From NCBI GenBank assembly GCA_030065205.1, contig JASJDN010000024.1:1-59570 (forward strand): a stretch of DNA of 59,570 nucleotides, given 5' to 3'. The stretch comes from Crocosphaera sp. Its GTDB lineage: Bacteria > Cyanobacteriota > Cyanobacteriia > Cyanobacteriales > Microcystaceae. Below the pieces are notes generated by a model. It saw only the letters and a program-made list of their open reading frames with translations. It was not told where the DNA came from and searched no databases. Positions 9,840 through 17,992 of this stretch are shown here, piece by piece. Position 1 is the first letter of the stretch, and the number at the start of each line of letters is the position of its first letter. The translations under genes were made by a program, and so were the position numbers.

Positions 9840-9907
9840 GCAGGGTGGGCAAAGTTTTTTACCTTTACGGGTAGTTCACATAAATCCCTGATTTCTCCAC
9901 CTTACAA
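9840..9907. repeat. dispersed REP-like palindrome, family GGTGGGCAAA
   Basis: Starts GCAGGGTGGGCAAAG and ends TCTCCACCTTAC. It aligns along its whole length with the minus strand of 5111-5179, including the central GGGTAGT. It lies just downstream of the Tab2-like gene. Confidence 0.65.
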
Positions 9908-9923
9908 ACCATAATGGGTAGTG

Positions 9924-10796
9924 TTATTTATCGTCTTTCAGTAACCAAAAACCACTAAATGTTTCTACATCGGGACGAGATTGAATGGCTAGAAAATGAA
10001 CCCCTTGGGCTTTATTTTTGGTATCTTCAAACCCTTGGCCTTCTGCTATGCTACTCTTATCGGTTAAATTGGCTAAAATCCAACTATCACTTAGTCCGGT
10101 TTCCAAGGATAAAAGAGGGAGAGGTTTGCTTTGAAATTTGAGGGAAACTAACTCTAACCCTGACATCCAAGCAGCTAGGGGTAGGGCCCGTTGAGAAAAG
10201 ATGATAAACCCAGGAATTTTGGTGTTAGGGGAAAGATTAGCTAATTGTAAGGGAAATCCTTCCCCAAAGCGAATATCCCACTCTTTCATGTCTTCAAAGG
10301 CCGATGCTTCGAGACTGACAAAGGCCCATTTATCAGACTTATCCCCTCTCACTGCATCCGGTAAAGCGATCGCATTTAGGGTAGGATAGGCCACAGATGC
10401 GTTACTGGCCACCTTTTCATCATAACCCGCTTGAGAGGGATAAAAGTCTTTTTGACGTTGTTGTAGCCAATGATTGAGGGTATAGGTACGACGACTGGGA
10501 GTCGCCACTAAACCTGCATCTTCGCAAGCTTTGACAATCATATTATTCATCTGACGACGGAAAAAGCGGATTTTACTGGGAGTGTCTCCTGCTTTCTTTA
10601 TGGCGGTTTCTAAGGCTTCCCGTAACCAAATAGAGTTTACCGTATTAGGGGGACAAAATTGAGCATAACGAAACCCCTTTTCTAACGTTCCTTGGCTATC
10701 TGTCTGGGTTTCACAGATCAAGACTTCCCATTGTTTTTTGTTATTTTCGTCTAAAATTGGCCGTGAATAAAAATCTAGTTCCCAAACCTTACCCAT
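9924..10796 (-). CDS. Tab2/Atab2-family RNA-binding protein
   Basis: The 290-residue protein opens with WELDFYSRPILDENNKK, the family hallmark, followed by EVLICET and FCPPNTVNSIWL. This family (DUF1092) includes algal Tab2 and plant Atab2, which bind the psaB leader and are needed for photosystem I translation; the cyanobacterial role is inferred by analogy. It probably acts in the cytosol or at thylakoid-bound ribosomes. It is complete, with the ATG at 10796 and its own promoter region. The neighbouring glycosyltransferase is divergent and probably unrelated. Confidence 0.8.
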   Translation of the reverse strand: MGKVWELDFYSRPILDENNKKQWEVLICETQTDSQGTLEKGFRYAQFCPPNTVNSIWLREALETAIKKAGDTPSKIRFFRRQMNNMIVKACEDAGLVATPSRRTYTLNHWLQQRQKDFYPSQAGYDEKVASNASVAYPTLNAIALPDAVRGDKSDKWAFVSLEASAFEDMKEWDIRFGEGFPLQLANLSPNTKIPGFIIFSQRALPLAAWMSGLELVSLKFQSKPLPLLSLETGLSDSWILANLTDKSSIAEGQGFEDTKNKAQGVHFLAIQSRPDVETFSGFWLLKDDK

Positions 10797-10880
10797 GATT
10801 TACCTTATAATCGTTTAGCGGCTCATGATAATATCTTATTATACTTGTTTCAAGATAACAAAATAATCTTTCTGTAAAAA

Positions 10881-11672
10881 ATGCTTACATTTATTATTCC
10901 TTTAAAAAGTCCTGAAGTTTCGTCAGACTGGGAAAGAGTCCTAAAACTTTTTACAAGGACTCTTAAATCTGTATGTAATCAAACTATTCCACATTTTCGT
11001 GTCATTGTTATCTCTAATGTTATTCCAGAAATAGATTTTCAACATCCCAACGTAAAATATATAAAAGTTAATTTTTGTCCTATTCATAAAAAAACAGTCG
11101 TTGACAAAGATGCTGATAAAGGACACCGAATTTTAATTGGTTTAATTGAGGCAAAAAAAAACGGTTCAGATTATGTTATGGTGGTCGATGCTGATGATTG
11201 TATCAGTCAGTCTATAGCTGAGTTTGTTGATCAAAATGCCAATGAAGAACATAGTGGATGGTTTATAGATTATGGTTATGTCTATCAAGAATCCAGCAAA
11301 TTTATTTATTTGAGGAACTATAAGTTCAATAAAATTTGTGGGACTGGTAATATAATTCGTTTAGATAAAATCGATCTACCAAAAGAAGCAGATAATCATG
11401 GTCAACAAACCTATCTACATTACGGAAATCATCAACATTTTCATGTTCGTAAAAAAATTCTTAAAAATGTAGAAAAATATCCTTATCTTCCTTTACCTTT
11501 TTTTGGTGCTATATACAATATAGGTAATCAAGAAAATATCTATCAAACCGGTTTTGATAAATTACATCAGGATAATTATAAGTCAGTTTTTTTTAGGTTA
11601 AAAGAAATGAGACATTATCGTTTGTTAACTAGAAAAATCCGTGAGGAATTTAATCTCTTTCCTCTTGATTAA
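10881..11672 (+). CDS. glycosyltransferase family 2-like protein
   Basis: The 263-residue protein begins MLTFIIPLKSPE and has the pattern RTLKSVCNQTIPHFRVIVISN of GT-A glycosyltransferases. The nucleotide-sugar and metal motif DxD is visible in VMVVDADDCIS (about residues 97-107). No membrane segment follows, so it is probably soluble or peripheral. The gene is AT-rich with low-complexity edges and has no sugar-pathway neighbours, which suggests an orphan transferred gene. Donor and acceptor are unknown. Confidence 0.75.
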   Translation: MLTFIIPLKSPEVSSDWERVLKLFTRTLKSVCNQTIPHFRVIVISNVIPEIDFQHPNVKYIKVNFCPIHKKTVVDKDADKGHRILIGLIEAKKNGSDYVMVVDADDCISQSIAEFVDQNANEEHSGWFIDYGYVYQESSKFIYLRNYKFNKICGTGNIIRLDKIDLPKEADNHGQQTYLHYGNHQHFHVRKKILKNVEKYPYLPLPFFGAIYNIGNQENIYQTGFDKLHQDNYKSVFFRLKEMRHYRLLTRKIREEFNLFPLD

Positions 11673-11834
11673 TTATAGTTCAGTAAAATATTGAAGAGAT
11701 TCAATATACCAAGAAACAGGATGATTAACTGCTGTCAAATATTCACGAAACCCAGTCAAAATATATTTATCTAAAATATTTGTATCTGCGCTCAAGATAC
11801 ATTCAACTATGCTCTCAATAAATGCTTTTATCAT
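11673..11834 (-). CDS. possible 53-aa small protein
   Basis: An ATG (11834) to TAA frame of 53 codons ends immediately beside the stop of the glycosyltransferase, in convergent orientation. The composition is protein-like (starts MIKAFIESIVECILSA, ends WYIESLQYFTEL) and probably helical, but the ribosome site is weak and I know no homologue. It could be a fragment of a longer gene. Confidence 0.35.
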   Translation of the reverse strand: MIKAFIESIVECILSADTNILDKYILTGFREYLTAVNHPVSWYIESLQYFTEL

Positions 11835-12169
11835 ATTTCTAAAAAATATTTCTATGAGTTTACCTTGAATCTACCTAGAACAATTTTAAGAAAATGTCAA
11901 TATAAATAGATAAAAAGAACATCAAAATTAACAATAAAAAGTTCAAACGAGAAAAGATTAAAAGAAGATAATAAAACATTCAAAAGTCTAGGTTAAAGTA
12001 CCCAAAATAAGGTAAATTAAAGGTGGAATCTTTATCCGTTTACTGTAAGGAGTCGGATCAAAAAGTAGGGGGTTGATTAACTTTTGTAAATGAATTGAAA
12101 CCCTTGATAAACATCACTTCCGACTTATAATCATAAAGATTACATGAACCTTGTTTGAGGTCTATAATT
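11835..12169. other. AT-rich leader/promoter region of acs
   Basis: About 335 bases without a gene. It should hold the acs promoter. No clear riboswitch or regulator site was recognised. The GAGG at 12157-12160 is the acs ribosome site. Confidence 0.4.
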
Positions 12170-14149
12170 ATGGTTGCATCCTCTGAAAAAAACACCATTG
12201 AATCTGTCTTACAAGAACAACGAGTGTTTCCACCGGCTGCTGAGTTTTCTGACAACGCACATATCAAAAGTTTTCAACAGTACGAACAGCTATACGAAAA
12301 AGCCAAAAACGATCCCGAAACCTTTTGGGCAGAACTGGCAGAACAAGAATTACATTGGTTCGAGAAATGGGATAACGTTCTCGACTGGAACCCCCCCACG
12401 GCCAAATGGTTTGTCAACGGCAAACTGAATATGTCCTATAACTGCCTCGATCGCCATCTTACCAGTTGGCGACGCAACAAAGCAGCCATTATTTGGGAAG
12501 GGGAACCCGGCGACTCTCGTACCATCACTTATGGGGAACTCCACCGAGAAGTGTGTCAGTTTGCCAATGTGTTGAAAGACATGGGGGTACAAAAAGGCGA
12601 TCGCGTGGGTATTTATATGCCCATGATTCCCGAAGCTGCCATCGCTATGTTAGCCTGTACTCGGATCGGTGCGCCCCATAGTGTGGTGTTTGGGGGGTTT
12701 AGTGCCGAAGCGTTACGCGATCGCTTAGAAGATGCAGCGGCCAAAGTTGTCGTCACTGCTGATGGAGGTTTCCGCAAAGATAAGGTGGTTCCCCTCAAAC
12801 CTGAAGTGGATAAAGCCCTGGAAAATGGGGCTTCTAGCGTCCAAAAAGTGATCGTGGTACAACGGACCAAACAAGACGTTACCATGCGCGAGGGGCGTGA
12901 TTATTGGTGGCACGATCTCCAAAAAGATGCTTCTCCTCAATGCGATGCAGAGGTTATGGATAGCGAAGATCCCCTATTCATCCTTTATACCAGTGGCAGT
13001 ACCGGTAAACCTAAAGGCGTAGTTCATACCACCGGCGGTTATAACCTTTACACCCATATGACCACAAAATGGATCTTTGACCTCAAAGATAATGATGTGT
13101 ATTGGTGTACTGCCGATGTAGGTTGGATCACAGGACATAGTTACATTGTTTACGGTCCCTTGTCCAATGGTGCCACCTCCTTAATGTACGAAGGGGTTCC
13201 CCGTCCCTCAAACCCTGGTTGTTTCTGGGATGTAGTTGAAAAATACGGGGTCAATGTCTTTTATACCGCACCCACCGCTATTCGTGCTTTCATGAAGATG
13301 GGAGAAGAGTTACCGAAAGCGCGGGATCTTTCATCCTTGCGTTTATTGGGAACCGTTGGGGAACCCATCAACCCCGAAGCTTGGATGTGGTATCACCGGG
13401 TTATTGGGGCGGAAAAATGCCCTATCGTTGATACTTGGTGGCAAACCGAAACCGGTGGCGTGATGATTACACCGTTACCGGGTGCAACACCTACTAAACC
13501 CGGATCGGCCACTCGTCCCTTCCCTGGTATTATTGCCGATGTGGTGGATAAAGACGGTAACGCTGTTCCCGACAACACCGGGGGATATTTAGTCATCAAA
13601 CATCCTTGGCCTAGTATGTTACGCACCGTCTATAATAACCCTGAACGCTTCCAAAAGACCTATTGGGACCCCATTCCTGAAGTTGAAGGTAAACCCGTCT
13701 ATTTCGCTGGAGATAGTGCGCGTCGGGACAGTGAGGGCTATTTTTGGATTTTAGGCCGTACCGATGACGTGATGAATGTGTCTGGACACCGTTTGGGTTC
13801 GATGGAGTTAGAGTCAGCTTTGGTGTCTCATCCTGCGGTTGCTGAAGCGTCTGTGGTGGGGGTTCCCCATGAGATCAAAGGGGAAGATATTTATGCCTTT
13901 GTTACCCTCAAGGATAATTATAGTCCCAGTGATGAGTTAAATAAGGAGTTAAAACAGCACGTCGTCACTAAAATTAGTGCGATCGCCCGTCCGGGTACTA
14001 TTCAGTTTGCTGAGGCACTTCCCAAAACGCGATCGGGTAAAATTGTACGACGTTTCTTACGTCAAATAGCGGCCGGTCAAGACATTGTTGGAGATAAGTC
14101 TACGGTCGTTGATCCAAGTGTTTTGGATAAGTTGAGAGAGAAAGGTTAA
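12170..14149 (+). CDS. acs: acetyl-CoA synthetase (AMP-forming)
   Basis: Cytosolic enzyme making acetyl-CoA from acetate, ATP and CoA through acetyl-AMP. The adenylation core motif [11 protein letters not shown] is at residues 273-283, WWQTETGG at about 425, [15 protein letters not shown] in the hinge region, and the C-terminal catalytic lysine lies in KTRSGKI, the usual lysine-acetylation site. Length (659 aa) is typical. The ATG at 12170 has GAGG nine bases upstream; an in-frame TTG at 12155 does not. GC is higher than in neighbouring genes, as in many conserved, well-expressed genes here. It stands alone and probably salvages acetate. Confidence 0.95.
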   Translation: MVASSEKNTIESVLQEQRVFPPAAEFSDNAHIKSFQQYEQLYEKAKNDPETFWAELAEQELHWFEKWDNVLDWNPPTAKWFVNGKLNMSYNCLDRHLTSWRRNKAAIIWEGEPGDSRTITYGELHREVCQFANVLKDMGVQKGDRVGIYMPMIPEAAIAMLACTRIGAPHSVVFGGFSAEALRDRLEDAAAKVVVTADGGFRKDKVVPLKPEVDKALENGASSVQKVIVVQRTKQDVTMREGRDYWWHDLQKDASPQCDAEVMDSEDPLFILYTSGSTGKPKGVVHTTGGYNLYTHMTTKWIFDLKDNDVYWCTADVGWITGHSYIVYGPLSNGATSLMYEGVPRPSNPGCFWDVVEKYGVNVFYTAPTAIRAFMKMGEELPKARDLSSLRLLGTVGEPINPEAWMWYHRVIGAEKCPIVDTWWQTETGGVMITPLPGATPTKPGSATRPFPGIIADVVDKDGNAVPDNTGGYLVIKHPWPSMLRTVYNNPERFQKTYWDPIPEVEGKPVYFAGDSARRDSEGYFWILGRTDDVMNVSGHRLGSMELESALVSHPAVAEASVVGVPHEIKGEDIYAFVTLKDNYSPSDELNKELKQHVVTKISAIARPGTIQFAEALPKTRSGKIVRRFLRQIAAGQDIVGDKSTVVDPSVLDKLREKG

Positions 14150-14161
14150 TTGTTAGTTTAG

Positions 14162-14183
14162 GGTGGGCTTTTTTGAGTCCACC
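14162..14183. repeat. short hairpin after acs
   Basis: GGTGGGCT and AGTCCACC arms surround TTTTTG. It resembles the GGTGGG palindromes elsewhere, but the base before it is T and there is no following T-run. It may act as an mRNA 3' end. Confidence 0.45.
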
Positions 14184-14240
14184 TTGAGTATCTCTTTGGA
14201 AAAGATGGTTTTCTTAATTAAGAATAGAGGACTTAAATAA

Positions 14241-14636
14241 ATGTCATTGCGAACAATTGATTGGGCTTCAATTATAGCAGGAGCAACAGCCATAATTGGA
14301 TGTGCTTTTTGGCTAGGCACGCTTCAGCAAAATGTAAACAATCTAAACAACCTTGACCCTAATGAAATTAGGCGTGTAAAGGAAGATGCAATCGAAGAGA
14401 TTCAACGTGCAAAGGAAGAAGCGTTAGCCGACCCAGCTTTTCGTGAATCAGGTATCAAGTTGAAAAGAATTGATGTATCAGGACCATATCTCTACGACAA
14501 TTGGAGAAATCTTACAGACGAAATGAGAAAGGAATGTCAGAGACAAGGTTATTTATTTGGAATTTCAGATGGTGAAGAATCAAGGGATGGGGACACTTTC
14601 AATCATGGAACTTACTGTATCAAGTTGTCTGATTAG
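14241..14636 (+). CDS. hypothetical protein with N-terminal membrane anchor
   Basis: 131 residues. Residues 9-27 form one hydrophobic segment (ASIIAGATAIIGCAFWLG), followed by a charged, probably coiled-coil stretch (RRVKEDAIEEIQRAKEEA) and a short C-terminal domain with three cysteines (C98, C127 and the one in the membrane segment). I do not recognise a family. Two or more cysteines in the tail would suit an exported domain, but orientation is not clear. The REP array begins two bases after its stop. Confidence 0.6.
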   Translation: MSLRTIDWASIIAGATAIIGCAFWLGTLQQNVNNLNNLDPNEIRRVKEDAIEEIQRAKEEALADPAFRESGIKLKRIDVSGPYLYDNWRNLTDEMRKECQRQGYLFGISDGEESRDGDTFNHGTYCIKLSD

Positions 14637-14638
14637 CT

Positions 14639-14960
14639 TGTAGGGTGCATTAATGAAATGTAATGCACCGAATTGTTGTTATCATTTTAACCTATTTTCT
14701 GGTGGATTACGCTCTTGCTAATCCACCCTACCGTAACTGCGATCCCTTTCTTGTAGGGTGCATTAATGAAATGTAATGCACCGAATTCTTGTTATTATAT
14801 TAACCTATTTTCTGGTGGATTACGCTCTTGCTAATCCACCCTACGGTAACTGCGATCGCTTTTTTGTAGGGTGCATTAACGAAGTGTAATGCACCAAATT
14901 CTTGTTATTATATTAAACTATTTTCTGGTGGATTATGCTCTCGCTAATCCACCCTACGGT
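14639..14960. repeat. three tandem 113-bp units of paired palindromes (BIME-like REP array)
   Basis: Units start at 14639, 14752 and 14865, an exact 113-base period; the third is shorter. Each unit holds two stem-loops: GTAG followed by GGTGCATTA...TAATGCACC on the plus strand, and, read on the minus strand, GTAG followed by GGTGGATTA...TAATCCACC. The two are therefore inverted relative to each other and both carry the GTAG tetranucleotide 5' of the stem that defines REPs. The units differ by a few substitutions only. Some links contain HIP1 (GCGATCGC). The array directly abuts the RAYT gene. Confidence 0.85.
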
Positions 14961-14971
14961 AAGATAAATTA

Positions 14972-15523
14972 TTATTCTTTGCCGATGTTTTCCGGTATTT
15001 CTATTTTATCATTCTTTCCCCAATCAGCAGCATAAACTCCTTGTTTAATTAAACGATGAATGCTTGAATATGGCCAATCTTGAGGAGAATTACATAAACC
15101 ATGTTTAACCGGATTATAATGAATATAATCATAATGAGCAATTAAATCTTGTTCATTTCTAATACAATGTTCCCAAAAACGACGCTGCCAAAGATTACTT
15201 TCTCCTCGTCTTTCCCCTGAGCGAGAAAGTTTTACATCAACTCCTATATCATTTTTATAATGCTTACTAACATAAGTTTTTATCAATTTTAATCTAACTG
15301 AAATATTATCATCATTTTCAGGTAAAGTGAAGAGACAATGAAAATGATCAGGTAATAGGATAAAAGCATCAATAGAAAAGAAATATTTTTCTCTTACTTT
15401 TTCTATTGCTTCTCTCAGTCCTTTTCTTCCCGTTTCACTACATAGCCATTGTTGTCTTTTGTAAGTAACTTGAGTAATAAAATATGTACCTTGAAATACA
15501 TATAATCTTCTGTAGTTAGGCAT
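14972..15523 (-). CDS. REP-associated tyrosine transposase (RAYT)
   Basis: 183-residue Y1/HUH-type single-strand DNA transposase domain (IS200-like). The HUH-type pair is H60-F-H62 in LLPDHFHCLF, and the probable catalytic tyrosine is Y133 in YIHYNPVKHGL, the RAYT/IS200 pattern. RAYTs are domesticated relatives of TnpA that bind and cut REP hairpins. The gene lies between three REP units downstream and one upstream, with GTAG-headed hairpins as expected for its own substrate. The reading frame is complete, so the enzyme may be active. No terminal inverted repeats or target duplication were seen, consistent with a RAYT rather than an IS. Confidence 0.9.
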   Translation of the reverse strand: MPNYRRLYVFQGTYFITQVTYKRQQWLCSETGRKGLREAIEKVREKYFFSIDAFILLPDHFHCLFTLPENDDNISVRLKLIKTYVSKHYKNDIGVDVKLSRSGERRGESNLWQRRFWEHCIRNEQDLIAHYDYIHYNPVKHGLCNSPQDWPYSSIHRLIKQGVYAADWGKNDKIEIPENIGKE

Positions 15524-15558
15524 TTTAAATTAAATGTTTTCAGTAGTATTTCGGATAT

Positions 15559-15620
15559 TGTAGGGTGCATTAATGAAATGTAATGCACCAAATTATTGTT
15601 ATTATTTTAAACTATTTTTT
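15559..15620. repeat. fourth, half-length REP unit
   Basis: Repeats the first half of the 113-base unit (GTAG, GGTGCATTA hairpin, then the linker) with few changes. It stops where the next stem would begin: the array's TGGTGGATT becomes TGGAGGTCG, which is the ribosome site of the following gene. It lies upstream of the RAYT gene on the other flank. Confidence 0.8.
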
Positions 15621-15634
15621 GGAGGTCGAATACC

Positions 15635-15862
15635 ATGAAAACTGATAAAGTAAAGTTGCTTGATGTGGTTGCCTTAACTGTTGATCTTCCTGAAGATAAA
15701 CTATTTAAAGGTCAAGTCGGCACGGTTGTTGATATTTTAGCCGATGGAACAGCTTATGAAGTTGAATTTAGCGATCGCAATGGACGGACTTACGAATCTC
15801 TCGGACTCAGTGCTGATCAATTTATGATACTACATTTTGAGCCAATGACTACCAAAGTTTAA
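15635..15862 (+). CDS. DUF4926-like small protein
   Basis: 75 residues, beginning MKTDKVKLLDVVALTVDLP and continuing GQVGTVVDILADGTAYEVEFSD in pieces, a small SH3-like beta barrel matching what I know as DUF4926. It often lies near small stress or toxin-like genes, but its function is unknown. TGGAGG at 15619-15624 is a strong ribosome site inside the REP-derived leader. It begins a run of six closely spaced tiny genes. Confidence 0.7.
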   Translation: MKTDKVKLLDVVALTVDLPEDKLFKGQVGTVVDILADGTAYEVEFSDRNGRTYESLGLSADQFMILHFEPMTTKV

Positions 15863-15882
15863 GAGAACATGGAGATTTATTG

Positions 15883-16077
15883 ATGAAACCTAATTTTGAA
15901 AAAATGACCAGAAAAGAGCTTAAAGCTTATGTTTTAGCCCATCGGGACGATCAAGAAGCCATAGATTTATTAATGAGTCGTCGTAGTCCTGATACTGAAG
16001 CTGTTTGGTATGATGCTTCTCTGTCTCAAGCTCAAATTAAAGAGATTTTACAGAAGAAAATTCAAGGGGAAATTTAA
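15883..16077 (+). CDS. DUF6887-like small protein (first copy)
   Basis: 64 residues. The motif NFEKMTRKELKAYVLAHRDD followed by EAIDLLMSRR resembles the family catalogued as DUF6887 (NYDQMSDQELRQYFLEHK in its relatives). It is probably helical with an exposed basic patch; function is unknown. The ATG at 15883 has GGAG ten bases upstream. Its stop overlaps the next ATG (TAATG), so translation is coupled. Confidence 0.65.
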   Translation: MKPNFEKMTRKELKAYVLAHRDDQEAIDLLMSRRSPDTEAVWYDASLSQAQIKEILQKKIQGEI

Positions 16078-16277
16078 TGTTAGAAATTAATTATGATCAA
16101 ATGTCAGATCAAGAACTTAGACAATATTTTTTAGAACATAAAAATAATCAATCTGCTTTACAAGCTTATTTACAAAGACGAAATCAACAACCAAGAGAAG
16201 TTATTACAAAAGTTGGTGATCCTGATTTTGATTTGAAGATCGAACAAGCAGTTGAAGGAAAAATTCGCAGAAAATGA
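16077..16277 (+). CDS. DUF6887-like small protein (second copy)
   Basis: 66 residues, with MSDQELRQYFLEHK and ALQAYLQRRN. It begins on the last base of the preceding stop and its own stop overlaps the next ATG (ATGA). It is nearly identical at DNA level to the gene at 16640-16849 (a few substitutions over about 190 bases), so one copy arose by recent duplication. Confidence 0.7.
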   Translation: MLEINYDQMSDQELRQYFLEHKNNQSALQAYLQRRNQQPREVITKVGDPDFDLKIEQAVEGKIRRK

Positions 16278-16489
16278 AAATTAATATAGATAGAGATACA
16301 GCCATTATTGAAGAAGCTTTACAAGTTTTAAGTCAACATTTAGAACCTTCTAAATTAATGCGTTTTTTAGCTATTTGTAATTTAGACAGTGTTGATTATT
16401 TAAACCTCAAAGAAAAACTTTTTGAAGGGGAAACCGTAGATAGTCTCTATGAAAAAATAAAAATTATAGAAGATGAGAATGAAAGATAA
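16274..16489 (+). CDS. small conserved-looking protein of unknown function
   Basis: 71 residues, mostly helical, with EEALQVLSQHLEPSKLMRF and GETVDSLYEKI. I recall similar small cyanobacterial proteins but cannot name a family. Start and stop overlap both neighbours, by 4 and 11 bases. It sits between two DUF6887-like genes. Confidence 0.6.
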   Translation: MKINIDRDTAIIEEALQVLSQHLEPSKLMRFLAICNLDSVDYLNLKEKLFEGETVDSLYEKIKIIEDENER

Positions 16490-16640
16490 TACACCCAACT
16501 TTTGTTATTATTTAACGTATCGATCCTTACAACCAATCCATCTCATTTGTACCGATGAAAGAACAGGTAATCTGTTTATTTTGGCAGGAGATGAGGAAAA
16601 TATCGAAATTGAAATAACCCCCAATGGAGAAGTAATTTAA
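16479..16640 (+). CDS. DUF6888-like 53-aa protein
   Basis: A 53-codon frame starting at ATG 16479, overlapping the preceding stop by 11 bases and the following ATG by one base (TAATG). The core SLQPIHLICTDERTGNLF and ILAGDEENIEIEI matches what I know as DUF6888, a family found next to DUF6887 in cyanobacteria. It is a probable beta-sheet protein. The short length makes it easy to miss. Confidence 0.7.
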   Translation: MKDNTPNFCYYLTYRSLQPIHLICTDERTGNLFILAGDEENIEIEITPNGEVI

Positions 16641-16849
16641 TGTCAGAAATTAATTATAATCAAATGTCAGACCAAGAACTTAGACAATATTTTTTAGAAC
16701 ATAAAAATGAACAATCTGCTTTACAAGCTTATTTACAAAGACGAAATAAACAACCAAAACAAGTTATTACAAAAGTTGGTGATCCTGATTTTGATGTCAA
16801 GATAGAACAAGCAATTAAAGAAAAGATTCGCAAGGAGATTATATTCTGA
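16640..16849 (+). CDS. DUF6887-like small protein (third copy)
   Basis: 69 residues, with the same MSDQELRQYFLEHK core as the gene at 16077 and near-identical DNA. The lysine-rich C-terminus (AIKEKIRKEIIF) differs. It closes the six-gene cluster; about 230 AT-rich bases follow before the next gene. Confidence 0.7.
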   Translation: MSEINYNQMSDQELRQYFLEHKNEQSALQAYLQRRNKQPKQVITKVGDPDFDVKIEQAIKEKIRKEIIF

Positions 16850-17083
16850 TTCAAGACAATATAAGAGAAGGAACAATTACATTAATAAGACTAAATTATA
16901 CTATATTTTAGACAAATAAAACTAAATTAATAATTAAAAATATCGATTAATAATCAATTTAATTTTCTTTTTATAGCTTCAGTTAACGGTGACTTCTAGA
17001 GTGAAAGAAAGGAAGAAATAGTTATAAACGAGGTTATCAACGACTGAAATAACCTCAGCTATTCTATCATTGAGGAAAATTAA

Positions 17084-17407
17084 ATGAATGGATTTTTAGT
17101 TGGCATTATTTCAATTTTTGCCCTAGTTTCTGTTGCCAAAATAACCCCCGCAGAACCCATTAAACAAACGTCTTCACAGCAAGGTTCTAATGCTGAAAAT
17201 GTAGCGAGGAAGTCTCCCTATGAAGTTGGTACCGTTACAGGGGTGGTATCTGGACCCTATGGTAGTATTTTATTTGTTGAATTATCTGATAAAACAAAGC
17301 TAAGATTTCATCATCCCAGTAATTCAGTCACTAGAGGGGAACGAGTTCTCGTTTATGAACAAAATGGAGAACAGTTTCTCCTAGAAGCATCTGAACCTCG
17401 TCGTTAG
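17084..17407 (+). CDS. secreted hypothetical protein
   Basis: 107 residues with a hydrophobic leader (LVGIISIFALVSVAKI) and possible cleavage near AKITPAEP. The mature part is a small beta-rich domain (VGTVTGVVSGPYGSILFVEL...RVLVYEQNG) resembling an OB or SH3 fold. Export to the periplasm is inferred. GAGG lies about 10 bases before the ATG. No family was recognised. Confidence 0.6.
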   Translation: MNGFLVGIISIFALVSVAKITPAEPIKQTSSQQGSNAENVARKSPYEVGTVTGVVSGPYGSILFVELSDKTKLRFHHPSNSVTRGERVLVYEQNGEQFLLEASEPRR

Positions 17408-17426
17408 ATCAAGTTTATTCATTGCT

Positions 17427-17834
17427 TTAAGCTGCACATAATTCTTGTTCAGCTTGCAAGTTTTGAAATAAAATATGAGCAACTTCAGCAGCAATTTTCA
17501 CAGGAAAGTTGCTGGAACCAATAGAATGTAACATACAGTTATCCGCATTAGCGCGTCGTTCTAATTTGAGTTGAAAAGCCACTAATAATTCTTGATTATA
17601 ATTATAGGTATTAATCTTGGGATAAACTTTTTTATTTAATGTTCTCTCAGAAAACAACTCAGATAAATTGGTTTCATATTCTAGTCTCAAGTCCCTTTCA
17701 TACTCATCAAAGACGATAACTAATAAGCCTTCTCCTTTTTGTTGACGAAAGTGCCAGAAACAACTGGATAAAATAGAATAATTACACTGTAGAAATTTTT
17801 GTCTAACGTCTCTATCAGATAAGTTGATCATCAT
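17427..17834 (-). CDS. hypothetical cytosolic protein
   Basis: 135 residues with no membrane segment. It contains several cysteines (CNYSILSSCFWHF, DNCMLHSIGS) and begins MMINLSDRDVRQKF. It is convergent with the secreted protein, 19 bases away. I cannot assign a family. The frame and composition look genuine. Confidence 0.55.
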   Translation of the reverse strand: MMINLSDRDVRQKFLQCNYSILSSCFWHFRQQKGEGLLVIVFDEYERDLRLEYETNLSELFSERTLNKKVYPKINTYNYNQELLVAFQLKLERRANADNCMLHSIGSSNFPVKIAAEVAHILFQNLQAEQELCAA

Positions 17835-17992
17835 AGTTCTCTCTTGAGTTTATCAGCAGAATCTTTAAAAATTATCGCTTTTGCTTGCTATAAGAACAGT
17901 GAGCGTGTTAACACAATAAGGTGAGTTTTGTCACCAGTTCCTGATAAATTGCTAATATTTAACTGATCACGAAACTAACCGATAGATAACTG

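Noticed and set aside
12058..12267. Minus-strand frame before and over the acs start
   Set aside because: It overlaps the well-supported acs start, has no family resemblance and no ribosome site; it is a shadow.
14639..14960. Three regular repeats considered as a CRISPR array
   Set aside because: The units run head to tail with no unique spacers and hold two palindromes each; they fit REP/BIME, not CRISPR.
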